This document shows positions 1 through 5,471 of a stretch of 11,416 bases of DNA, piece after piece (the stretch's first letter is position 1; each line of letters begins with the position of its first letter). The translations under genes were made by a program, and so were the position numbers. Source of the DNA: DATCYZ01 sp036526195 (GTDB taxonomy: Bacteria; Pseudomonadota; Gammaproteobacteria; Burkholderiales; SG8-39). Under the pieces are notes generated by a model. It worked only from the letters and a program-made list of their open reading frames with translations. It had not been told where the DNA came from and ran no database searches. The DNA lies in the NCBI GenBank assembly GCA_036526195.1, contig DATCYZ010000006.1:1-11416 (forward strand), given 5' to 3'.

Positions 1-32
1 GCGCCGGTCCGAAGATGCGGACCGCCGGAGCC

Positions 33-650
33 ATGAGCACACCCATCACCCCCCAGACGCCGCGCGGCGTCGCCTTCTTCGAACGCCAGTTCCGCGAACA
101 GGTGGCCGCGGCGGACTACGCGCTCAACCCGTTCGAGCGCGCCCTGCTGCCCCTCCTGTGGGGCGACGTGCTCGAGTTGGGCTGCGGCCTTGGCAACCTG
201 AGCCTGGCGGCGGCCCGGGCGGGCTGCCGCGTCACCGCGCTCGACGCCAGCGCGTCGGCGACCGCCGACCTCGCGCGCCGCGCGCGCGCCGCCGGCCTCG
301 CGCTCGAGGCGCACCCCGCGGACCTGCGGCACTACGTTCCGGCGCGCGCGTACAACGCCGTGGTGGCCGTCGGGCTGCTGATGTTCCTCGACCCGGTGAG
401 CGCCCGCGCCCTGCTCGCGCGCATGCGTGCGGCGGTGCGTCCGGGCGGCATCGCAGCGGTCAACGTGCTGGTCGAGGGCACCACGTACATGGGCATGTTC
501 GATCCCGCCGCATGGTGCCTGTTCGGCCAGGACGAGCTTTCCGGGGCGTTCGAGGGCTGGGCGGTGCTGCATTCGCAACATGCGCAGTTCGACGCACCCG
601 GCGGCACGGTGAAGCGCTTCCACACGCTCGCGGCGCGGCGACCGCAGTAG
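33..650 (+). CDS. Class I SAM-dependent methyltransferase (TehB/UbiG-like fold)
   Basis: The protein is about 205 aa from the ATG at 33. It carries the SAM-binding glycine-rich motif I, LELGCGLGN (residues 47-55), followed by an acidic end-of-strand-2 residue in TALDAS (D71) and a post-motif segment with RPGG (136-139) before a final beta strand. This is the Rossmann-fold methyltransferase layout; the substrate cannot be read from sequence. Relatives of this size include TehB-type tellurite/selenite methyltransferases, so a role in metalloid detoxification is possible, but that rests mainly on the neighbourhood. It converges on merR and is not part of the mer transcript. The start is uncertain: an in-frame ATG lies at 15, there is no in-frame stop between it and the window edge, and the GGAG at 27-30 sits only 2 nt before the ATG at 33. 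The true start could therefore be upstream of the window. Confidence 0.8.
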   Translation: MSTPITPQTPRGVAFFERQFREQVAAADYALNPFERALLPLLWGDVLELGCGLGNLSLAAARAGCRVTALDASASATADLARRARAAGLALEAHPADLRHYVPARAYNAVVAVGLLMFLDPVSARALLARMRAAVRPGGIAAVNVLVEGTTYMGMFDPAAWCLFGQDELSGAFEGWAVLHSQHAQFDAPGGTVKRFHTLAARRPQ

Positions 651-671
651 CGGCGGTGCTCAGTCCGCCGC
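650..671. terminator. Hairpin between convergent genes
   Basis: GCGGCGG (650-656) pairs with CCGCCGC (665-671) around an 8-nt loop. It spans the stop codons of the methyltransferase and the convergent merR. A symmetric GC stem here could end transcription in both directions. No T-tract follows on either strand and GC-rich DNA makes such stems easily, so this is a weak call. Confidence 0.3.
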
Positions 672-1058
672 GGCGGACAAGCGGTCGATGATTGCGCAGT
701 GCCGGTCTTCACCGGCATCGCATTGCGCCACCAGCCCGCGCAGCGCCGCGCGCAGACGCTCGAGTTCTGCCATGCGCGCCTCGACCTGCTCGAGCTTGCC
801 GGCGGCGAGCGCGCGCGCGCCGCGGCAGTTCGGCGTGCGCGCAAGGCGCAGCAATTCGGCCACCTCGTCGAGCGAGAACCCGGTGTCGCGCGCGCGCCGG
901 ATGAAGCGCAGGCGCGCCACCTCGGCCGCGCCGTAGCGCCGCACACCGCCGGCCGGGCGACCCGGTTCGACAAGCAGCCCCCGGCGCTGGTAATAGCGCA
1001 CGGTTTCCACGTTCACCCCGGCCTCGCGGGCGAGGACGCCGATCGTCAGGCCTTCCAT
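660..1058 (-). CDS. merR: MerR, Hg(II)-responsive regulator of the mer operon
   Basis: This is a 132-aa protein with the MerR plan: an N-terminal winged helix-turn-helix (LTIGVLAREAGVNVETVRYY, about residues 4-23), the RRYG wing (40-43), then a dimerisation coiled coil (about 80-112). Three cysteines, C78, C113 and C121, align with C82, C117 and C126 of Tn501 MerR, which bind one Hg(II) across the dimer; the C113-C121 loop is one residue shorter than in Tn501. The N-terminal half is very close to Hg(II)-type MerR. The start is supported by an AGGAGG ribosome site (minus strand, 1065-1070), which overlaps the -35 of the divergent merT promoter. By family knowledge it represses merTP and its own gene, and twists the promoter into an active form on metal binding. 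Pb/Cd sensing (PbrR/CadR type) is a less likely alternative. Confidence 0.93.
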   Translation of the reverse strand: MEGLTIGVLAREAGVNVETVRYYQRRGLLVEPGRPAGGVRRYGAAEVARLRFIRRARDTGFSLDEVAELLRLARTPNCRGARALAAGKLEQVEARMAELERLRAALRGLVAQCDAGEDRHCAIIDRLSAAAD

Positions 1059-1069
1059 CCGGGACCTCC

Positions 1070-1101
1070 TTGACTCCGTACCCGGGTACGGAGTGTAGCC
1101 T
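1070..1101 (+). promoter_or_regulatory. mer operator/promoter (PmerT) with MerR palindrome
   Basis: The -35 is TTGACT (1070-1075) and the -10 is probably TAGCCT (1096-1101), giving a 20-bp spacer. Within the spacer and -35 lies a perfect 22-bp palindrome (1073-1094): ACTCCGTAC, CCGG, GTACGGAGT. The arms and -35 match the Tn501/Tn21 mer operator as I remember it. Overlong 19-20 bp spacers are the hallmark of MerR-family promoters; Tn501 merT has 19, whereas ZntR-type zntA promoters have 20. The spacer length depends on the hexamer chosen, because the -10 is weak. Confidence 0.88.
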
Positions 1102-1108
1102 GCGGCGC

Positions 1109-1462
1109 ATGGAGACCCCCAGCACCGAATCGGCCACGCTCGCCGCCGGCGTCACCGCCGCGCTCGGCGCCTCGACCTGCTGCGTGTTGCCCCTCGCGCT
1201 CGTTTCGGTCGGCCTCGGCGGCGCGTGGATCGCGCAGCTGCGTGCGCTCGAGCGCTTCTGGCCGGTGTTCGTCGGCATCGCCATCGCTGCCTTCGCGTTC
1301 GCCTTCTACCGGCTTTACCTGCGGCCCGCGCCCTGCGCGCCCGAGAGCGCCTGCGCCTCGCCGGCGATGCGCCGGCGCCAGCGCATCGCCTTCTGGCTCA
1401 CCCTGGTCGGCGCCAAGGCGCTGATCCTCGCCCCCATCGTCTATGGCGCGCTGGCGGGCTAG
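1109..1462 (+). CDS. merT: MerT, inner-membrane mercuric ion transporter
   Basis: This is a 117-aa protein with about three membrane segments (roughly 10-35, 50-70, 92-114). The vicinal cysteine pair C24-C25 in TM1 (GASTCCVLP) and the second pair C76/C82 in the cytoplasmic loop are the MerT signature; the loop reads CAPESAC, comparable to the CKPGEVC of Tn501. MerT accepts Hg(II) from MerP at the TM1 cysteines and passes it to cytoplasmic thiols. The ATG at 1109 fits the N-terminus, but it lies only 7 nt after the presumed -10 and has no ribosome site, so the mRNA may be leaderless. A TTG at 1070 would also be in frame but is the -35 element itself. The gene overlaps merP by 20 bp. Confidence 0.9.
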   Translation: METPSTESATLAAGVTAALGASTCCVLPLALVSVGLGGAWIAQLRALERFWPVFVGIAIAAFAFAFYRLYLRPAPCAPESACASPAMRRRQRIAFWLTLVGAKALILAPIVYGALAG

Positions 1463-1730
1463 CGTCGCGGCCGCCCTGTTCGGCGCCACGCTGGCCGTCG
1501 CCGGCGAGCCGAAGAATGTCGTGCTCGATGTCCCCGGCATGGACTGTTCGCTTTGCCCGATCACGGTACGCAAGGCGCTCGAGCGCGTGCCAGGCGTGCT
1601 CGAAGCGCGCGCGTTCTGGCCGGACAAGCGCGCCGAGGTGAGGTACGACCCGGATCGCGTCACGCCTGCCGCGCTCGCCGCGGCGCTGGCGAACACCGGC
1701 TACCCGGCTACGGTGCGCGCCACCCGATGA
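1443..1730 (+). CDS. merP: MerP, periplasmic mercury-binding protein
   Basis: This is a 95-aa protein: a secretion signal (about residues 1-20, ending AVAGEP) followed by one heavy-metal-associated (HMA) domain. The metal motif is GMDCSLC (C35, C38), followed by PITVRKALERVPGV, the typical MerP helix 1. It captures Hg(II) in the periplasm and hands it to MerT. The start lies inside the end of merT (20-bp overlap) without its own clear ribosome site, implying translational coupling. Its stop overlaps the next start in an ATGA. GMDC instead of the usual GMTC is a minor variation. The ferredoxin-like fold could also serve Cu or Zn, but the MerR/MerT context supports mercury. Confidence 0.9.
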   Translation: MARWRASVAAALFGATLAVAGEPKNVVLDVPGMDCSLCPITVRKALERVPGVLEARAFWPDKRAEVRYDPDRVTPAALAAALANTGYPATVRATR

Positions 1731-1957
1731 GCACGATCCTCGAAAGCGTCGTGTCCTGCCCGGTGTGCGGCGGTGAAAGCACCACCACCATGCCGACCGA
1801 TGCCTGCCAGTTCTTCTGGGACTGCCCGCGCTGCAAGGCCCTGATCCGCCCCAAGACGGGCGATTGCTGCGTGTTCTGCAGTTACGGCAGCGTGGTCTGT
1901 CCGCCGAAGCAGGGCGCGGGCGGGTGCTGCGCGCCGCGCGTCCCGGACGCCGACTGA
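1727..1957 (+). CDS. GDCCVxC-domain small cysteine-rich protein
   Basis: This is a 76-aa protein with eleven cysteines. It has two CxxC knuckles (C11/C14 and C33/C36) plus C27, then the diagnostic GDCCVFCSYG stretch (residues 46-55) and CPP (58-60), and a C-terminal CC pair (67-68). This matches the small family named GDCCVxC domain-containing (seleno)protein, some members of which use UGA/Sec; here the motif cysteines use ordinary TGC/TGT codons. No signal peptide is seen, so it should be cytoplasmic. It starts within the merP stop (ATGA overlap), so it is co-translated with the mercury importer. A job as cytosolic acceptor, buffer or chaperone for the metal delivered by MerT is inference; its biochemistry is not established to my knowledge. 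Confidence 0.85.
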   Translation: MSTILESVVSCPVCGGESTTTMPTDACQFFWDCPRCKALIRPKTGDCCVFCSYGSVVCPPKQGAGGCCAPRVPDAD

Positions 1958-1993
1958 CGAACGGTCCGGGTCGCACCCCGCTCACCGGTTTCG

Positions 1994-1999
1994 TATAGT
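1994..1999 (+). promoter_or_regulatory. Possible -10 element before the CDF-like gene
   Basis: TATAGT matches the sigma-70 -10 consensus at 5 of 6 positions and stands out in GC-rich surroundings. No good -35 is visible 16-18 bp upstream. An ATG at 2006 opens an 8-codon ORF (MPALRARR) whose TGA overlaps the start at 2029. A separate promoter would uncouple the transporter from PmerT. Confidence 0.35.
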
Positions 2000-2028
2000 C
2001 GGGGCATGCCCGCCCTGCGCGCACGCCG

Positions 2029-2652
2029 ATGAGCGACGCCTGCTGTCCCGCACCGCCGCCCGCGGCCGACCCGCGCTACCGCCGCGTGCTGTGGGTCGCG
2101 CTGGTGGCCAATGCCGCCATGTTCTTCGTCGAGCTTGCCGCGAGCGCGTTCTCTGGTTCCAGCGCGCTCGCCGCCGACGCGGCCGACTTCGCAGGGGATG
2201 CGGCGAACTACGGCCTGTCGCTCGGCGCCATCGCGGCGGGCGGTGCCTGGGCCTCGCGCACCGCGCTGTTCAAGGGCTTCGCCATGGCGGGCTACGGCCT
2301 CGGCGTGATCGCCTGGACCGCGTGGCGCGCCTGGCTCGGCGTGCCGCCGGAGCCGCTCACCATGGGGATCGTCGGAACGCTGGCCCTGGTAGTGAACGTC
2401 TGGGTGGCGGTGCTGCTTTACCGCTATCGTGGCGGCGACGCGAACATGCGCTCGGTGTGGCTGTGCAGCCGCAACGACGCGATCGCCAACCTCGCGGTGA
2501 TCGCCGCGGCGCTCGGCGTCGCGGGCAGCGGCATGTTGTGGCCGGATGCCGTGGTCGCGGCGGTCATCGCGGGACTTGCGCTCGGTTCGGCGCGCGTCGT
2601 GATCGTGCAGGCGCGCCGCGAACTCGCCGGGACGCCGGCTTCGGCCTTATAG
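2029..2652 (+). CDS. CDF-like cation transporter, short form without C-terminal domain
   Basis: This is a 207-aa protein with about six hydrophobic segments (about 19-40, 43-70, 83-103, 110-131, 148-166, 172-193). TM2 carries D53-x3-D57 (ADFAGDAANYG) and TM5 carries C146-x3-D150 (WLCSRNDAIANLAV). These map to the tetrahedral site of cation diffusion facilitators, which in YiiP is D45, D49, H153 and D157. Here the His is replaced by Cys, suggesting a softer metal. The usual cytoplasmic metal-binding C-terminal domain is absent. The N-terminus has a CC pair (MSDACC). By family it would be a proton-coupled exporter of divalent metal at the inner membrane. It follows the mer genes by 71 bp and has no recognisable ribosome site, but the ATGA overlap with a minicistron could couple its translation. 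Substrate is unknown; Hg, Cd or Zn are possible. Confidence 0.75.
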   Translation: MSDACCPAPPPAADPRYRRVLWVALVANAAMFFVELAASAFSGSSALAADAADFAGDAANYGLSLGAIAAGGAWASRTALFKGFAMAGYGLGVIAWTAWRAWLGVPPEPLTMGIVGTLALVVNVWVAVLLYRYRGGDANMRSVWLCSRNDAIANLAVIAAALGVAGSGMLWPDAVVAAVIAGLALGSARVVIVQARRELAGTPASAL

Positions 2653-2667
2653 TAACGTATATGTTAC
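2652..2667. promoter_or_regulatory. AT-rich palindrome between convergent genes
   Basis: GTAAC (2652-2656) and GTTAC (2663-2667) flank the AT-rich centre GTATAT, starting at the last base of the CDF-like stop codon. It looks like a dimeric regulator site or a relic of one, but lies between gene ends rather than before a gene. The 5-bp arms are too short for a convincing terminator. Confidence 0.25.
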
Positions 2668-2682
2668 CCTATGTTCGAGGCG

Positions 2683-3114
2683 CTAGCGGCTGCGTCCGCG
2701 CAGCATCTCGGCACGCGCGGCGAGCACCTCCGGCGGCCAGTGCGAGCGGATGTAGGCGAGCACCGCGCGAATCTCGTCGTCGGTCAGCACGCCGCGAAAC
2801 GCCGGCATGTTGCTGCGATACCCCGGCGGCGCGTGCGGCGGCACCAGGCCGTCGCGCGTGATCGCGAGCAGCTGCGCATCCGGGTGGTGCCAGGTGTGGC
2901 CGCTGGCATCGTGCGGCGGCGCCGGCAGGCGCCCGTCGCGATTGCGGATGCGCCAGTCGGGCTCGCCCTCGAGCCGGGTGCCGTGGCAGGACGCGCAATG
3001 CGTCATGTAGAGCGGCGCGCCGCGCGCCACCATCGCGGGATCGGGCGGTGCGCTGCCGTCGTCCTGCGCGCAGGCCGAGAGCAGCAGCGCTGCGCCAAGC
3101 GCGAACGCCCTCAC
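2683..3114 (-). CDS. Lipoprotein c-type cytochrome, monoheme
   Basis: This is a 143-aa protein if it starts at the GTG at 3114, which overlaps the multicopper oxidase stop by 4 bp (GTGA). That start yields a clean lipoprotein signal: ALGAALLLSAC, with C15 the lipidation site. Heme attachment is CASCH (40-44) and the likely axial methionine is M103 in SNMPAF, followed by the closing helix DDEIRAVLAYIRS, as in class I cytochromes c. It would sit anchored to a membrane facing the periplasm and carry electrons. Coupling to the multicopper oxidase suggests it exchanges electrons with that enzyme, but this is inferred from position only. A longer frame reaches an ATG at 3252 but reads through the oxidase in a non-native frame and loses the signal, so it is rejected. 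Confidence 0.88.
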   Translation of the reverse strand: MRAFALGAALLLSACAQDDGSAPPDPAMVARGAPLYMTHCASCHGTRLEGEPDWRIRNRDGRLPAPPHDASGHTWHHPDAQLLAITRDGLVPPHAPPGYRSNMPAFRGVLTDDEIRAVLAYIRSHWPPEVLAARAEMLRGRSR

Positions 3115-4499
3115 GCCACCTCGATCACCGCCATCATCCCCGCCTCCTGGTGTTCGAGGATGTGGCAGTGGAACATCCACTTGCCCGGGTTGTCGGCGAC
3201 GAAGGCGATCTCGGTACGCTCGCCCGGCGCCATCAGCACGGTGTCGCGCCATTCGCGATGCGGCCGCGGCCGGCCGTCCACCGACAGCACGCGAAACACG
3301 TGCCCGTGCAGGTGGATCGGGTGATAGAAGCGCGTGTCGTTGAGCATCGAGAGTACGGTGCTGCGCCCGTGCTTCAGCTGCAGCATCGGCTCGTGGTCGT
3401 GGCCCTTCATCGCCTCGCCGTTCACGGTCCAGGCCATGCCGCGAAACGAGGCGAAGCGCGGCATGCGCCCCATCATGCCGCCGCCGAACACCACTTCGTG
3501 GCGCTCGGCCGTCGACAGATCCGGCTCGGCGAGCGGGTTCGGTGCAATTCGCGCGAGCGGCGTGCCGGCGCGGCCGGCGCGCGGCGCCGGCGCGTACTTC
3601 AATTCGAGCAGGCGGTACGCCATGCGCGGGTAGAAACCGTCGACCACCGCGTGCGTGCTGCCCGGCTCGCCCGCCATGTCGAGGATCAGGTCGGTGCGCA
3701 TCGCCGGCCCGAGCACCACCAGGCCGCCCTCGGGCGCGTGCGGCGGCACGCCATGGCCGTCGAGCGCCACCACGCGCGGTGCGTGGCCGCGAAAGTCCAG
3801 CCCGTAGATGCGCGCGTTCGAGGCGTTGACGAGGCGCAGCCGGATGCGTTCCCCGGCGCGCACCTCGACCTGCTCGCGCACCTCGCCGTTCACCGTCACC
3901 GTGTTGCCGATGCGCCCGGCGTGGCTCGCGTCCATGAAGTTGCCGAAACCCGGCACGATGCGCGCCTCACCGTCGAGCCGCCAGTCGGAGAGCACCCAGA
4001 CGAGGTCGCGATCCACCGGGATCGGTTCACGTTCCTCGACGATCAACGCGCCCGACAGCCCGCGCCCGACCTGCTCCGGACTGCCGAGGTGCGGGTGGTA
4101 CCAGTAGGTGCCGGCATCCGGCAGCGCGAAGTCGTAGAGGAACTTGCCACCCGGCTCGATCGGCGGCTGCGTCAGGTGCGGCACGCCGTCCATCGCGTTG
4201 GGCAGGCGGATGCCGTGGAAATGTACCGTGGTCGGGGCCTCGATCGCGTTGACCACTTCGATGCGCAGGCGATCGCCCTGTCGATAGCGCAGCAGGGTTC
4301 CGGGAATCGTGCCGTCGTAGGCCCAGACCGGCGTGGCGGGATGGGCGGCGCCGACGAGGCGGTGTGTGGCGGGCGCGGCGCGCAGTACGCGCGGGGCGCC
4401 TGCCTGCGCTGCGGCCAGGCCCGGCAGCCCGAGCGCGCCAAGCGCGAGCGCACTGCCGAGGAGTTCACGACGCCGTGGACTGAACGCACCGCCGGTCAT
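3111..4499 (-). CDS. Tat-exported multicopper oxidase (CueO/CopA-like)
   Basis: This is a 462-aa protein. The Tat signal is SPRRRELLGS (7-16) followed by a hydrophobic stretch ending LAAAQA. Three cupredoxin domains can be followed. All copper-ligand motifs are present: HFHG (H93, H95), YHPHLG (H135, H137), HPIHLHGH (H393, H396, H398) and HCHILEHQEAGM (H444, C445, H446, H450, M455), which supply the trinuclear centre and the type 1 site with axial Met. A Met/His-rich stretch (GGGMMGRMP at about 339-347, MKGHDHEPM at 364-372) could be a cuprous-oxidase substrate site. The likely role is periplasmic oxidation of Cu(I) to Cu(II) with reduction of O2 to water. ATG 4499 overlaps the upstream gene's stop (ATGA). 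It is shorter than the plasmid-type CopA. Confidence 0.92.
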   Translation of the reverse strand: MTGGAFSPRRRELLGSALALGALGLPGLAAAQAGAPRVLRAAPATHRLVGAAHPATPVWAYDGTIPGTLLRYRQGDRLRIEVVNAIEAPTTVHFHGIRLPNAMDGVPHLTQPPIEPGGKFLYDFALPDAGTYWYHPHLGSPEQVGRGLSGALIVEEREPIPVDRDLVWVLSDWRLDGEARIVPGFGNFMDASHAGRIGNTVTVNGEVREQVEVRAGERIRLRLVNASNARIYGLDFRGHAPRVVALDGHGVPPHAPEGGLVVLGPAMRTDLILDMAGEPGSTHAVVDGFYPRMAYRLLELKYAPAPRAGRAGTPLARIAPNPLAEPDLSTAERHEVVFGGGMMGRMPRFASFRGMAWTVNGEAMKGHDHEPMLQLKHGRSTVLSMLNDTRFYHPIHLHGHVFRVLSVDGRPRPHREWRDTVLMAPGERTEIAFVADNPGKWMFHCHILEHQEAGMMAVIEVA

Positions 4500-4948
4500 G
4501 CGGCACGCGCGCGCAGGCGCAGGCGATCGAGCACGAGGAAGGTGAAGATCGCGATCGTCGCGGCGATGCAGATCCAGGTCGCCGGGCGCACCAGCATCGG
4601 CACGCCCGCCACCAGCAACACGAGGAATCCGGCGCTCGCGCCGCCCACGCCGGAGAACGCCTGCGGCAAGCGGGCGAGCGCGGCGGCGGCAACAGCCGCG
4701 AGCCCGACCGCACCGAAGGCGATCATGGCCCAGCGCGGCACGTCGTGCGGCACGACGAAACTTGCCGCGATCGCAAGCGCGCAGGCAAGCAGCACCCCGG
4801 CAGCAACGAAGGACCACAGCCGCGAGCCGTAAGCGCCGCCGACGACTGCACCGATCCCGGCGGCACCGACCGCCGGGCAGGCAAAGGCAATCGACAGCCC
4901 GGCGCCAACCGCGCCCGTCACCACGCGGATCGCCGCAGCCTGCGCCAT
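4496..4948 (-). CDS. Multi-pass inner-membrane protein of unknown function
   Basis: This protein is 150 aa from the ATG at 4948, which has a GAGG ribosome site 5 nt upstream. An in-frame ATG at 4981 gives 161 aa but has no good ribosome site. It is almost wholly hydrophobic, with about five membrane segments (about 4-30, 36-56, 61-81, 91-106, 110-135) and a basic C-terminal tail (LRLRARAA). TM1 contains FACPAVGAAGIGAVVGG, a single membrane cysteine beside a proline that loosely recalls metal transporters such as MerC/MerT, but the vicinal pair is missing. I do not recognise the family. It lies between the CopG-like gene (46 bp away) and the multicopper oxidase (4-bp overlap), so a role in copper transport or in supporting the oxidase is plausible but unproven. 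Confidence 0.7.
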   Translation of the reverse strand: MAQAAAIRVVTGAVGAGLSIAFACPAVGAAGIGAVVGGAYGSRLWSFVAAGVLLACALAIAASFVVPHDVPRWAMIAFGAVGLAAVAAAALARLPQAFSGVGGASAGFLVLLVAGVPMLVRPATWICIAATIAIFTFLVLDRLRLRARAA

Positions 4949-4994
4949 GCGCGCCTCATCCGATCGATCGACGAGCACCATGACAGGCAGGCCC

Positions 4995-5447
4995 TCAGTG
5001 GCGCGCGAAGACGCGTGTACCGCCGGCCTTGTCGAAAAGCAGCGTCGCGTAGGGTTGGGCCGGCCCGGTCTCCATGCCCGGCGAACCCACCGGCATGCCC
5101 GGCACCGCCAGCCCCTTCGCGTCCTTCGGCCGTTCGGCCAGCAGACGCCTGATGTCCGAGGCCGGCACGTGGCCTTCGATGGTGTAGCCGCCCACGGTGG
5201 CCGTGTGGCAGGACGCGAGCTCGGGCCGCACGCCGAGTTTCTGCTTGATGGGATCGAGGTCGGCGACATCGTGCGCCTCGACCTTGAAGCCGTTCGATTT
5301 CAGGTGCTTCACCCACTCTCCGCAGCAGCCGCAGGTCGGGCTCTTGTACACCGTGACCGCCTGCGTGCGCTGCGCGTTGGCGTGAAGCGGCAGCGCAAGG
5401 ACGACCGCCACCACCAGCAATGCAAAGACCCTTCGTCCTGTATTCAT
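4995..5447 (-). CDS. copG: CopG/DUF411-family periplasmic copper protein
   Basis: This is a 150-aa protein with a signal peptide (about 1-25, ending HANAQ) and a DUF411 thioredoxin-like domain. The SPTCGCCGEW motif places C39, C41 and C42 at the helix start, with a further LASCHTA (C80, H81) and EGHVP (H93). M118 and M125 lie in the loop GLAVPGMPVGSPGME. This matches CopG-type proteins, for which structural work reported a cysteine-bridged multinuclear copper cluster; a redox or storage role for periplasmic copper is proposed. AAGGAGA is placed well before the ATG. It follows the patatin-like gene by 24 bp and precedes a membrane protein and the oxidase, typical of copper-resistance operons. 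Confidence 0.88.
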   Translation of the reverse strand: MNTGRRVFALLVVAVVLALPLHANAQRTQAVTVYKSPTCGCCGEWVKHLKSNGFKVEAHDVADLDPIKQKLGVRPELASCHTATVGGYTIEGHVPASDIRRLLAERPKDAKGLAVPGMPVGSPGMETGPAQPYATLLFDKAGGTRVFARH

Positions 5448-5471
5448 CGTCGATCTCCTTTCGTTTCGAGT

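Noticed and set aside
1727..1957. Selenocysteine at the GDCCVxC motif
   Set aside because: The motif cysteines are TGC/TGT and there is no in-frame TGA before the stop; no SECIS-like element needs to be invoked.
3048..4832. 594-codon plus-strand open frame opposite the multicopper oxidase
   Set aside because: It is the GC-driven shadow of the oxidase, which has every copper-ligand motif. The shadow translation is Arg/His/Ala-rich with no fold-like pattern.
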